Part shown: piece after piece, positions 8,037-16,315 of the stretch
Layout of the letters: each line of letters opens with the position of its first letter
Position numbering within the stretch: the first letter of the stretch is position 1
Assembly: GCA_947313885.1 (NCBI GenBank)
Contig: CAMZNU010000027.1
Coordinates: forward strand, 1 to 34,347
DNA length: 34,347 bases
Direction of reading: 5' to 3'
Source of the DNA: an uncultured Clostridia bacterium
GTDB lineage: Bacteria; Bacillota; Clostridia; Lachnospirales; CAMZNU01
Translations under genes and position numbers: made by a program
Notes under the pieces: model-generated
Told to the model about the DNA's origin: nothing
What the model saw: the letters and a program-made list of their open reading frames with translations, nothing else
Database searches by the model: none

Positions 8037-8900
8037 TTATATTACATTTCTATTCAATATCCCTTCATAACTCTCTGTTTCACTAAAACATAAATTACTA
8101 ATCCCTATCATAACATTTTCTATTACTTTGTAATTTCCTTTAATTAATATTTCTACTTTATCAGTTTTAAAACATAATATTTTCCCATTATTGTTTCCTA
8201 AACTTGAAAACTCTACTATCCTATAGTTTAATAATTTTTCTTCATTTTCCATCATGTAAATATCATATAGATTACTATTTTGTTCAAATATTTTAATAAT
8301 CTCATCATCCAATAAAGTTTTTATTGCTTTATATTCCACTATTATTATATTTCTTTTAGATATTTCATCTACTAAATTGTTTCCAGAATCTAAAAAACAG
8401 GTCACAATTTTACTTTTACCTTTATACATTATTTTTGTTTTGTAGGCTATCTGCTTATTAATTAAATACTCTACGCTATAAACTAAAAAATACTTTATAA
8501 ATACATATGTACATATTGTGGACGTTACTAATAAAATTAATGTAGACTTACTGATAAAATTACCCATGTCTAAAAAATATACCCCTAATACTAGCCCACC
8601 CACAGCAAAGGATATAATATGTACTAATGCTACGATTTTGAAAGTATCAATTTTATTCTTTGGAGTAAATGCAAGTACTACGCATATTGTTATTATTACT
8701 AACAATACAATGAAATTATTCGATAAAATTATATTATCATATATTATAGATAATATTATTAATATACCACCTAAATTACTACTTAGAAATATACGCATTT
8801 TGCTTATCTCTTTGTTAATTACCTTAGATGTTATTAATAGTATGAATAGTATCATAAAAACATTTAAAAAATATATAACGTCTAAATAAATCGTAGCTAT
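8037..8900 (-). CDS. spoIIGA: Sigma-E-processing peptidase SpoIIGA (apparent non-ATG start)
   Basis: This membrane aspartic protease removes the pro-sequence of SigE after polar septation. The N-terminal half has five or so hydrophobic segments. The C-terminal soluble domain carries the catalytic Asp in [11 protein letters not shown]. The first ATG (8855) would begin at MILFILL, inside membrane helix 1, with no ribosome site. Upstream in the same open frame, codons 8897-8856 encode [14 protein letters not shown], the conserved SpoIIGA N-terminus (Bacillus: KIYLDVIWLLN). No ATG, GTG or TTG occurs between the upstream stop (8934-8936) and that segment. AGGGGGTG (8913-8906) sits 7 nt before ATA (8900) and 4 nt before ATT (8903), so one of these probably initiates. 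I annotate ATA at 8900, giving 287 residues. Function is near certain; the start is inferred. Confidence 0.93.
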   Translation of the reverse strand: MATIYLDVIYFLNVFMILFILLITSKVINKEISKMRIFLSSNLGGILIILSIIYDNIILSNNFIVLLVIITICVVLAFTPKNKIDTFKIVALVHIISFAVGGLVLGVYFLDMGNFISKSTLILLVTSTICTYVFIKYFLVYSVEYLINKQIAYKTKIMYKGKSKIVTCFLDSGNNLVDEISKRNIIIVEYKAIKTLLDDEIIKIFEQNSNLYDIYMMENEEKLLNYRIVEFSSLGNNNGKILCFKTDKVEILIKGNYKVIENVMIGISNLCFSETESYEGILNRNVI

Positions 8901-8932
8901 AATAACACCCCCTATACTTTTAACTTGTTTAG

Positions 8933-8965
8933 ATTATACTACAGTCCATACTATTAATTTGTCTA
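8933..8965 (-). promoter_or_regulatory. Candidate spoIIGA promoter with long spacer
   Basis: TAGACA (8965-8960) and TATAAT (8938-8933) are separated by 21 bases. Bacillus spoIIG is known for a 22-base spacer that sigma-A uses only with Spo0A-P. An imperfect 0A-box-like TGTCTAT lies over the -35 on the plus strand. The match is suggestive only. Confidence 0.4.
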
Positions 8966-8994
8966 TTTTTGGTAGCAACAAATAAATGAACATA

Positions 8995-9028
8995 CAAAAA
9001 AACCTAAAAGCTTTTACACCATTAGGTT
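8995..9028 (-). terminator. Terminator after the DAC-domain gene
   Basis: AACCTAA (9001-9007) pairs with TTAGGTT (9022-9028), with additional weak pairing in the loop. On the minus strand it is followed by a T-run. It overlaps the stop codon (9027-9029) and separates this unit from spoIIGA. Confidence 0.75.
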
Positions 9029-10523
9029 ATTTATTGTCTATTACATTTATATACCCATCTTCTGATATAGATATGCATATTGTATCTTTAGAATTGTTAT
9101 ATTGGTACAGCATTGCTGAGTTATATCGTGATCCACGCTCTGGGTTGTTCAATTCAATTTCTTCATTTACTTCTAAAGGAACGGTTCCGTCTAGTATCAC
9201 GCCGATACTATGACAAAAACCCATAGTGTCCACTATCATAGCACCATCTATACTTGTTAATGCACTTATCATATCATTACTTAAATATTTAACATGCCTA
9301 ATCTCGGTAACTCTTCCACCTAATCTTTTTAATTCTTTTTTTATTTTCTCTCTATCCTGTATTACTATTATTGTACCTTTTTTCTGTTTACTCGCCTCGG
9401 ATATTATATTATATAGTACCTCTACTTCAACGTTTGATTTGAACTTTTTTAATAAAATTTCTTCAAATATGCTTTTTTCAATTATTCCTCTATGCCTTTT
9501 AGGCTTTCCATTATCAACATCAAAAAGAATTATTGGGTTTTCTTTTCCATTTTCCTTGTAAATAACTTGCCAGAAGTTCTTTTTCATAAATTCAATTATT
9601 ATATAACTACCTTCTTTACAATTTCTATTTTTAATTTCACCTACTCCATTTATTTCGCCTTCTTTAAAAATTAAACTTAGATCATTTCTTGATATTTCTA
9701 ATAATTTTCTAATGTATTTCGTTTGATATAGCTTTATATTGTTCTGAAATGTTATATAACTATGTATATTTACATCAGCCCCTAAAATTATGCTACCGCC
9801 ACTATCGGAGTTCTCATAACTTAAAGAAGCTACTTCTGAAAAACTGTCTATTAATTCATCTGCTGATCTATTTTCTTTACTAAAAGTTATTATTTTTTTT
9901 TCTAATAAAATACAGCATACATTTTTAAATGCTGCTCCTCTTACATATCCAATGCCATTTCCTTGATTTAATGTGTCTAGATGCACTTTTCTTGATAAAA
10001 ACCTTAAATATTCTATGCATTCAAGAAATATTTCTAATTCGCTATAGATTCTGAATTTTTCACTATAATCCGAAAAATCTAGAATAGTTATTAAAAAGCT
10101 ATTGTTCATTTGATATTTATTTATAATAACCACTATTGGCAATGCACAATCCTCATTATCTTTGATAAATACATCATTTATTTCTTTTTCAATTGTTTTA
10201 GTAATTTTTAAAAGCATATTGTCTAAATCACTCTTATTAGTTATTAATTTAAAATTTTTAATTAAACACTCTTCTAGAATGTGTAACTTTTCATTATTGT
10301 TTGTTGTGATATTGTATCCGTCTATTTTAAATTCTCCATCTCTATTGTCTTCTAGAGTATGACCATCTAAAACTTTAAATTCTGAAACATAATAATCTAC
10401 TTTATAAGTTGATATTTTACATTCTACATCAAAATTATTCTGGAATAAATCATTAGATATCGCTTCTATATAGTCACTTTTATTTTTTAACGCATCTTTT
10501 AAAATTTCATCTTCTCTAAACAT
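9027..10523 (-). CDS. Variant diadenylate-cyclase (DisA_N/DAC) domain protein with N-terminal sensor-like region
   Basis: This 498-residue protein has no membrane segment. The C-terminal ~130 residues form a DisA_N/DAC fold. ASKQKKGTIIVI (378-389) is followed by SIDGAMIVDTMGFCHSIGVILDG (core DGA motif 426-428) and ERGSRYNSA (462-470). Classical c-di-AMP synthases carry DGA plus RHR (…RHRTA); here RHR is replaced by RYN. I recall other DAC proteins with GARYNSA preceded by a 'DACNV'-type sensor domain. The middle region fits that: IRKLLEISRNDLSLIF, GVGEI, and W319 ahead of ILFDVDNGKP. Residues 1-190 are unfamiliar. Activity and product are therefore uncertain. It starts at ATG directly after the HD gene's stop (TAAATG), with its ribosome site AGGAGTG inside that gene. 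A terminator follows. A nucleotide-signalling role is inferred. Confidence 0.75.
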   Translation of the reverse strand: MFREDEILKDALKNKSDYIEAISNDLFQNNFDVECKISTYKVDYYVSEFKVLDGHTLEDNRDGEFKIDGYNITTNNNEKLHILEECLIKNFKLITNKSDLDNMLLKITKTIEKEINDVFIKDNEDCALPIVVIINKYQMNNSFLITILDFSDYSEKFRIYSELEIFLECIEYLRFLSRKVHLDTLNQGNGIGYVRGAAFKNVCCILLEKKIITFSKENRSADELIDSFSEVASLSYENSDSGGSIILGADVNIHSYITFQNNIKLYQTKYIRKLLEISRNDLSLIFKEGEINGVGEIKNRNCKEGSYIIIEFMKKNFWQVIYKENGKENPIILFDVDNGKPKRHRGIIEKSIFEEILLKKFKSNVEVEVLYNIISEASKQKKGTIIVIQDREKIKKELKRLGGRVTEIRHVKYLSNDMISALTSIDGAMIVDTMGFCHSIGVILDGTVPLEVNEEIELNNPERGSRYNSAMLYQYNNSKDTICISISEDGYINVIDNK

Positions 10524-11915
10524 TTACACTCCTATGTCATACTCCCTTAATAAATATAATGATGAGTCGTACATCCCTCTTGTTAATGATCGTAGATCAT
10601 CTATCAACAGTTTGATTTCACCGTCATCACCTATAACTGTTAAACCATCTTCAAATCTTTTTATTTTCTCTTCTTCTTTATTTTTACCATCTATAATTGA
10701 TTCTAAAAATTCTTCTTCTAAAACATGTTTTGTTATATGGCATATTCTCAATTGTGGTAGTTTATTATTATCACTCTTGCAACTATTATATATATCACTT
10801 TTATATAATTTATCATAGGCTTTTTTCTTGCTTGTTACTATGTTTACCTCATCACACTTAACGTGACTTAAATGTGAATACTTTATAAGGCTACTTACGT
10901 AGTATTTTATTTCATCGCTAGTATTTCCATCTTTTAATTTATAGACTAATTCCCAAAACTTACTATCCGTAAAGGAATTGTACTCATCGCACTTAGCTAG
11001 TTTTATAAATTCAATTTCATTGTAAAACAACCCCTCTTTAATTCCATAATCCATTATTACTTTTGACATATATGATAAAATCGATACATGCCTGTTATAC
11101 ATGACTTGGCTATACATAAAAAATCTTCCTATTAAAAATTGATCGGCTGATGGAATCCCCTTATTTTTAATGCATATAATCTTTCTTCCTTTGTATTCCT
11201 TTAAGGTTAAATTTTCAAGCAATAAATCTATTCCAAAAAAACCATATGTTGTACCGGCAAATGTAGAATCTCTCATAATATAGTCAATCCTATCTGCATC
11301 TAACTCTGAATGTAATAGTTGAATTTTATCTGACAATTCATTTTTATAACTAAAATCACCTGTAATTATTGCACATATATCTTCTATTTTTAAAAAATCA
11401 CAATTAGACAATTTTATTACATCTTTAATTTCTTTACTGTTCATTATTACTAGTTTACCTATTTCTTCATGATGCATTTTTATACTTTTGTTTTTTACAC
11501 TTTTATTGTTCTCTAAACTGTCTATTTCCTCAACTACTTTTCTCTTTTGCTCGTTTTTATAGTTATTTTTATCTAATTCTATTTTATTCAAATAAACAGA
11601 CTCCCCACAATGTGAAAGAGGGTAGTGTCCTATATCATGTAATAATCCTGCTAATCGTACAAGTTGCCTTTCTTCATCACTATATTTTAATTTTATAGCC
11701 ATTTTGTCTGCAATATGCATCACACCTAAAGAATGGTTATAGCGTGTATGTTCTGCTCCTGGAAATACCCAATTTGCTAATGCAAGTTGTTTTATATCTC
11801 GCAATCGTTTAAATATAGGTAATTCACATATTTCCATTTCTACCTTTGTTAGCCCTATAAATCCGTGTACGTTATCTATTACTTTTTCCACAAAATCAAT
11901 CGTATATTTCCCCAT
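10524..11915 (-). CDS. HD-domain phosphohydrolase (SAMHD1/dGTPase-like, COG1078 type)
   Basis: This is a 463-residue soluble protein. The HD-superfamily metal ligands are visible: H61 in AEHTRYNHSLGV, H93-D94 in LAGLLHDIGHYPLSH, and the distal Asp in LDADRIDYIMRDS (about 206-211). The spacing is that of SAMHD1-like and COG1078 enzymes, which hydrolyse dNTPs or other nucleotides. The insert at 110-150 is lysine-rich. The start ATG at 11915 has a close GGGGGAG site. Its stop codon touches the ATG of the DAC-domain gene, so the two are almost certainly co-translated. That suggests it acts on the same nucleotide pool as the DAC domain, either hydrolysing its product or tuning its substrate. The fold is clear but the substrate is unknown. 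Confidence 0.85.
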   Translation of the reverse strand: MGKYTIDFVEKVIDNVHGFIGLTKVEMEICELPIFKRLRDIKQLALANWVFPGAEHTRYNHSLGVMHIADKMAIKLKYSDEERQLVRLAGLLHDIGHYPLSHCGESVYLNKIELDKNNYKNEQKRKVVEEIDSLENNKSVKNKSIKMHHEEIGKLVIMNSKEIKDVIKLSNCDFLKIEDICAIITGDFSYKNELSDKIQLLHSELDADRIDYIMRDSTFAGTTYGFFGIDLLLENLTLKEYKGRKIICIKNKGIPSADQFLIGRFFMYSQVMYNRHVSILSYMSKVIMDYGIKEGLFYNEIEFIKLAKCDEYNSFTDSKFWELVYKLKDGNTSDEIKYYVSSLIKYSHLSHVKCDEVNIVTSKKKAYDKLYKSDIYNSCKSDNNKLPQLRICHITKHVLEEEFLESIIDGKNKEEEKIKRFEDGLTVIGDDGEIKLLIDDLRSLTRGMYDSSLYLLREYDIGV

Positions 11916-12060
11916 ACTCCCCCTGTCTTTGTTTTATATATAAAAGTTTCACAATAAAACAAAATTCAATTTATATAAAATTAATTTTAATGCTATATAT
12001 TATAATTTTTAAACCCCATAAAAAAAATATAAATTTACTGTATGTTAATTATCATAATTT

Positions 12061-13146
12061 TTATAATATCTTTTTTAAATAGTCAATGTTTTTTTCTGCC
12101 TTCACTTTTAAATCTTTTGAAGTTTCTTTTAACTTTTCAACACATTGATCATAATCTATTTCCAGGTTATTATATTCTTCTAACATTTCTTCTCTTTTTA
12201 ACCCTTCCTCTATATTTCCCAATATAGGCATGCCTAATAAATCTAAATATGCCTTTACCTTAGGGTCATATACTAGACCTAATATAGGTATGTTTTCGGT
12301 AGCTGATATAATCAATCCATGTAATCGCATACATATATTTAATTTTGTGCTTCCTATTATTTTAAATTTTTCTTCTATAGAATAGTTGCCTTTTATAATG
12401 TATATCTTTTCTTTGCTTTTTTTAATTAATTCTTCGCTCACTCTGTTATCTTCTGGGTATTGCATAGGTATAAGAACTATATTTCTCTCTCTCTTCTTAA
12501 CTATTTCATCACAGAAATAACTTAACTCGTCTAAATAATCATTTTCACCCCAATTTCTAATTAAAACACCTACTAAAGGTTTATCGATAGGAATGGATTC
12601 TTTTGCGAAAAGTTCATTTACGTCAATACGTGTTGTAATGTCTATAGTAAATGCTAAATCTGCTGTTACATATACATTTTTATTTTTTATACCGATATTA
12701 CGCATATCATTTAACGCTCTTTCATCTCTTAAAGTTAATAAGTCAACTTTCTCTAACGTTCTTCTTGTAAGAAATTTATTATGCTTTTTTGTTATAGGAC
12801 CAAACCCGTTACTATATAAAACTATTGTTTTATTAAAAATTTTACTAATGTTTATTATACTTAAATAATACAATAAACTTCTTGTACTAGTTTTATCTTG
12901 CAATAAAGTTCCCCCACCAAATATTATTACATCACTTTTTTTAATTTCACTTATAACTTCTTTTAACTTAAATCTATCAATAGCATTAATGTTGTATGTT
13001 AACATTGTTTCTTCTGGTTTATATGAGAGAGCTGTGATTTCTATTTTTTTATTTAAATTTTTTATACTTTTAACTATTGCTAATAACAACGCATCATCGC
13101 CACAATTTTCAAACCCATAATATCCTACAATAAGTATTTTACGCAT
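12061..13146 (-). CDS. csaB: Polysaccharide pyruvyl transferase CsaB
   Basis: It adds ketal-linked pyruvate from phosphoenolpyruvate to a secondary cell-wall polymer, creating the ligand for SLH-type surface proteins. I chose the ATG at 13146, giving 361 residues. It begins MRKILIVGYYGFENCGDDALL, the CsaB N-terminus, and AGAAGG lies 6 nt upstream. The earlier ATG at 13164 would add only MRKKAK. Other family segments are VIIFGGGTLLQDKTS, LYSNGFGPI, GVLIRNW and the C-terminal MRLHGLIISA, GLVYDPKV. The start overlaps the stop of the preceding gene (ATGCGTAA). It is the last gene of the eight-gene surface-polymer operon. CsaB here predicts S-layer proteins with SLH domains elsewhere in the genome. 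Confidence 0.95.
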   Translation of the reverse strand: MRKILIVGYYGFENCGDDALLLAIVKSIKNLNKKIEITALSYKPEETMLTYNINAIDRFKLKEVISEIKKSDVIIFGGGTLLQDKTSTRSLLYYLSIINISKIFNKTIVLYSNGFGPITKKHNKFLTRRTLEKVDLLTLRDERALNDMRNIGIKNKNVYVTADLAFTIDITTRIDVNELFAKESIPIDKPLVGVLIRNWGENDYLDELSYFCDEIVKKRERNIVLIPMQYPEDNRVSEELIKKSKEKIYIIKGNYSIEEKFKIIGSTKLNICMRLHGLIISATENIPILGLVYDPKVKAYLDLLGMPILGNIEEGLKREEMLEEYNNLEIDYDQCVEKLKETSKDLKVKAEKNIDYLKKIL

Positions 13147-14677
13147 TTTTGCCTTCTTTCGCATACGTACCTTTATCTAAAAACCATAAATTAAACATAC
13201 ATGCCACAATAAGATAGTAATATGTAACCATCATAGGAACTTCAAATACATTTTCTACATAATTATGAATAGTTACCGAAAATACACCTACATAACTTGC
13301 TATTAACAACTCTTTATTTTTGTTATTCTTTACTCTATTTATAGCTACCATCCCGAATTTTAAAATTGTAAACATTAAATATTGAAAAAATACAAATCCT
13401 AACAACCCTATTTCTACAGCTGTTTTTAAATAATAATTATCAAGGTAAAAAGTGTTAGGTATTCTAAAGTTATATGCAACAGCACCACCAAAGTGACCTA
13501 ATCCCACACCAAATATTGGTGCTTCTTTTATCATTTCAAGCCCTGTTATCCACCTTATTAATCTGCCACCCTTTAAACTAGACTTAATGTATTCAGGACT
13601 TATCATATATCCAACTCTACTTTGAATAGATGGTACAAAAATTATAACTAATAGTAATCCAATTATCGCTGGTGTTAATAGCCTCTTATCCCTTATTAAA
13701 ATAAATAGAGACATTCCTATAACATATACTATCCATGCACCTCTTGATAATGTGAACACCAAACACGTAATCATTGTTATATATGACATAATATATACTA
13801 ACTTCATTATTACTCTTTTTTCTGTTAATAATAGCCCTAGTGATAGCGGTGAAATTAATACTATTAAACTACCTAAAATATTTGGGCTACCTATTATCGA
13901 AAATGCTCTGGTCTTAACATTTACTTCAACAGAATCTACCCACGATGATTTAGGCATAGGCACTCCTACCACATATTGATACACTCCATATAAAGACACC
14001 ACAAAACCTACAAAAACCAATATTTTAAAAATATTCTCTATACTTTTAATTTCGTCTATCATTTGGAATATTACATAAAACCACAATATGAAAAATGTGT
14101 TAGCTCGTAGCCCAGCTATTACAATATTTTTATCATAAGGCAATATAAATGCTATTAAAACATTTATTAAAATATACCCAAATATCGCAAAGTCTATAGG
14201 TGAATACTTTAAGTTCTTTTTGCTTCGCAAAATTATTGTTACAATTGATATTATTATCAAAAGCATTAAGTACGCATCATCCCATATTCCTGCAATGCTT
14301 GGTAGCGCTTTTCTTAAACTATAATCAACTAAACTATATAATGCTAAAAAATACAAAAATATATTCTCATCTATCTTTAACTTTAATAACAATTTAATGA
14401 TTTTGGAATTTTGGATGGTTTTTAGCATAAATAATCTTAATTTAATAATTTTTTTAGTCATATATGAATATGTCTTGTTAAGACTACTATAGGTTTTTGA
14501 TAAAGAATAATAAGGATTCCTTGTCATATATCTATCTATTTTCTTATGTGTGATACTATTTTTATATACAATATACATTCTATTAAAGCAATCACGTGTG
14601 ACAGATCTTTGGTAAATATTATAAATACTAACTAACACGTATATGCTATAACTATTCTTAATTATCTCTTTAAACAT
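13139..14677 (-). CDS. O-antigen ligase/polymerase family membrane protein
   Basis: This 512-residue polytopic membrane protein has about 11-12 hydrophobic segments. The Wzy/WaaL signature is the large external loop between helices near the C-terminus. It reads SRGAWIVYVIGMSLFIL upstream, then GGRLIRWITGLEMIKEAPIFGVGLGHFGG. Such proteins polymerise oligosaccharide repeats or transfer them to an acceptor outside the membrane. The first ~105 residues are unusual: a basic, tyrosine-rich, mostly non-membrane extension (YYSLSKTYSSLNKTYSYMTKK). It lies between the DUF4330 gene and csaB and overlaps csaB by 8 bases. Polymerase or ligase cannot be decided from sequence. Confidence 0.85.
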   Translation of the reverse strand: MFKEIIKNSYSIYVLVSIYNIYQRSVTRDCFNRMYIVYKNSITHKKIDRYMTRNPYYSLSKTYSSLNKTYSYMTKKIIKLRLFMLKTIQNSKIIKLLLKLKIDENIFLYFLALYSLVDYSLRKALPSIAGIWDDAYLMLLIIISIVTIILRSKKNLKYSPIDFAIFGYILINVLIAFILPYDKNIVIAGLRANTFFILWFYVIFQMIDEIKSIENIFKILVFVGFVVSLYGVYQYVVGVPMPKSSWVDSVEVNVKTRAFSIIGSPNILGSLIVLISPLSLGLLLTEKRVIMKLVYIMSYITMITCLVFTLSRGAWIVYVIGMSLFILIRDKRLLTPAIIGLLLVIIFVPSIQSRVGYMISPEYIKSSLKGGRLIRWITGLEMIKEAPIFGVGLGHFGGAVAYNFRIPNTFYLDNYYLKTAVEIGLLGFVFFQYLMFTILKFGMVAINRVKNNKNKELLIASYVGVFSVTIHNYVENVFEVPMMVTYYYLIVACMFNLWFLDKGTYAKEGKNA

Positions 14678-14688
14678 ATTTTCACCAT

Positions 14689-15198
14689 TTAATCTTTAAA
14701 TTCTATATTAGTAATTCTTCCACTTAACAAAGCTTTTCTTGTTTTGATAAACACCATATTTCCAACTCGTGCTTCTTTACCATTTATTTTCCACTCTACA
14801 TTATTAGGGTTTTGTTTGCCCTTAACTACAACTTCTACCGTTTTTAAATATGGGTGATCGAACAATACAAGTTCCCCATCTGCCGTATGTGTATATTTTT
14901 TAAAAGGTTCTATAGATACTGCTACTACTTCTTCATCGCTCAATAATACATTACCTACTACTAAATTATCTCCCACTATGAAGTTTTCTCCTATTTCACC
15001 TATTACACCTTCACCTTGCACAGTTACATACATTGTTGTAACTTTATTTTCAACACCAGATATTTTACTTGCCTGAGTGCTTTCATACTTTCTAACTCCA
15101 ACTAGTCCAGCAGCTATAATAACTATTGCAATTAATACTACTACAAAAAGATCAATTATATTAATCTTACCAAAAACCTTTCCTTCTTTATTTAACAT
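14689..15198 (-). CDS. DUF4330 family membrane-anchored protein
   Basis: The 169 residues open with a short cytoplasmic leader, NKEGKVFGKINIIDL, and a single hydrophobic segment (about 16-36). An extracytoplasmic beta-rich domain follows. The leader sequence before the helix is the hallmark I associate with DUF4330. The function is unknown. It lies inside the polymer operon, between a glycosyltransferase gene and the ligase/polymerase gene, so it may be an accessory subunit of export or polymerisation. That is inference from position. Confidence 0.8.
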   Translation of the reverse strand: MLNKEGKVFGKINIIDLFVVVLIAIVIIAAGLVGVRKYESTQASKISGVENKVTTMYVTVQGEGVIGEIGENFIVGDNLVVGNVLLSDEEVVAVSIEPFKKYTHTADGELVLFDHPYLKTVEVVVKGKQNPNNVEWKINGKEARVGNMVFIKTRKALLSGRITNIEFKD

Positions 15199-15199
15199 A

Positions 15200-16315
15200 C
15201 TATCTCCTCTTCCAATTATTTAATATATTATTGTAGATTTCCACATGTCTTCGCGACATTCTTGTTGCCGAAAATGATTTTTCTATCTCCTTAAAAAAAT
15301 TATTCCCTAATTCTATCCTTAAGTCACTATCATCCGCTAATCGTTTGATTTCTTTACTTAATTGTACGTAATTATTTTTTTTAACTAAAATACCTGTTTT
15401 GTCGTGTTCTATCATTTCTGGTATTCCACCTACTTCAGTAGCTATTGTTGCTTTCTTGTTCACTCCACCTTCTAATAGTGCATAAGGAAAACTTTCTGAT
15501 AAACTTGTTAACACATTTATATCTAATACATTATAGAAATCATGTATTTTCTCTATATATCCTAAAAAATAAAGATTTTTTAATCCCAACTCTTTAGAAA
15601 GTGACAAGTATTTTTCCTTATGCTCTCCTTCACCAGCAATCATAAATGTTATTTTTTCATCTTCTAGTTCTTTTATCGCTTTTATAAATACGCCTATCCC
15701 CTTTATTGGGTCTAATCGTGCTACCATTCCAACATATACATGATCTTCCTTTTTATCAATACCGTGAAGCTGTAAAAAATTTTGATCTGCATTATTCTCG
15801 CCTAAATATATTCCGTTGTAGATTGTATAAATCTTTCTTTTATCGAAATTTCGTTTCCCTAGCATGTCTTTAAAAGCTTCTGTTACTGTTAAGTAATAGT
15901 CGAAAGTATTTAAAAAATATCTATTAAGTTTTGTATATACAATTCTTTTATATATATTACCTATAAAGTCTATCTTGTAATCACTATGTACAGTCGTTAT
16001 AAATGGCTTTTCAATTTTATTTTTAACAATTCTACAAATATAATTCCCTCTAGCTCCATGTGAATGTATTAGATCAAACTTTTCATTCTTTAAATATTCA
16101 CCTATTCTAAGTATAGTTTTTAAATCATATCTAGCTTTTTGCTTAAATATTTTTATAGGAATTCCTAATTCCAACGCTTCTTTTGTGAAAACACCTTCCA
16201 TTACACAAATTAACTCAACATTTATCCCTTCTTTCATTAACTCTACTAGCAAAGTTAAAACATGTGTCTTTGCTCCACCTGTGTCACCACCACTTATTAT
16301 ATGTGCTATTTTCAT
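15200..16315 (-). CDS. GT4-type glycosyltransferase
   Basis: This 371-residue protein has a GT-B fold. The N-terminal acceptor domain begins MKIAHIISGGDTGGAKTHVLTL. The C-terminal nucleotide-sugar domain contains YVGMVARLDPIKG, FMIAGEGE and the donor-site motif SESFPYALLEGG (the E-x7-E type of GT4 enzymes). It probably adds one sugar of the repeat unit on the cytoplasmic side, using a UDP- or GDP-sugar; which sugar cannot be read from sequence. Its ATG overlaps the stop of the preceding glycosyltransferase by 4 bases (ATGA). Confidence 0.93.
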   Translation of the reverse strand: MKIAHIISGGDTGGAKTHVLTLLVELMKEGINVELICVMEGVFTKEALELGIPIKIFKQKARYDLKTILRIGEYLKNEKFDLIHSHGARGNYICRIVKNKIEKPFITTVHSDYKIDFIGNIYKRIVYTKLNRYFLNTFDYYLTVTEAFKDMLGKRNFDKRKIYTIYNGIYLGENNADQNFLQLHGIDKKEDHVYVGMVARLDPIKGIGVFIKAIKELEDEKITFMIAGEGEHKEKYLSLSKELGLKNLYFLGYIEKIHDFYNVLDINVLTSLSESFPYALLEGGVNKKATIATEVGGIPEMIEHDKTGILVKKNNYVQLSKEIKRLADDSDLRIELGNNFFKEIEKSFSATRMSRRHVEIYNNILNNWKRR

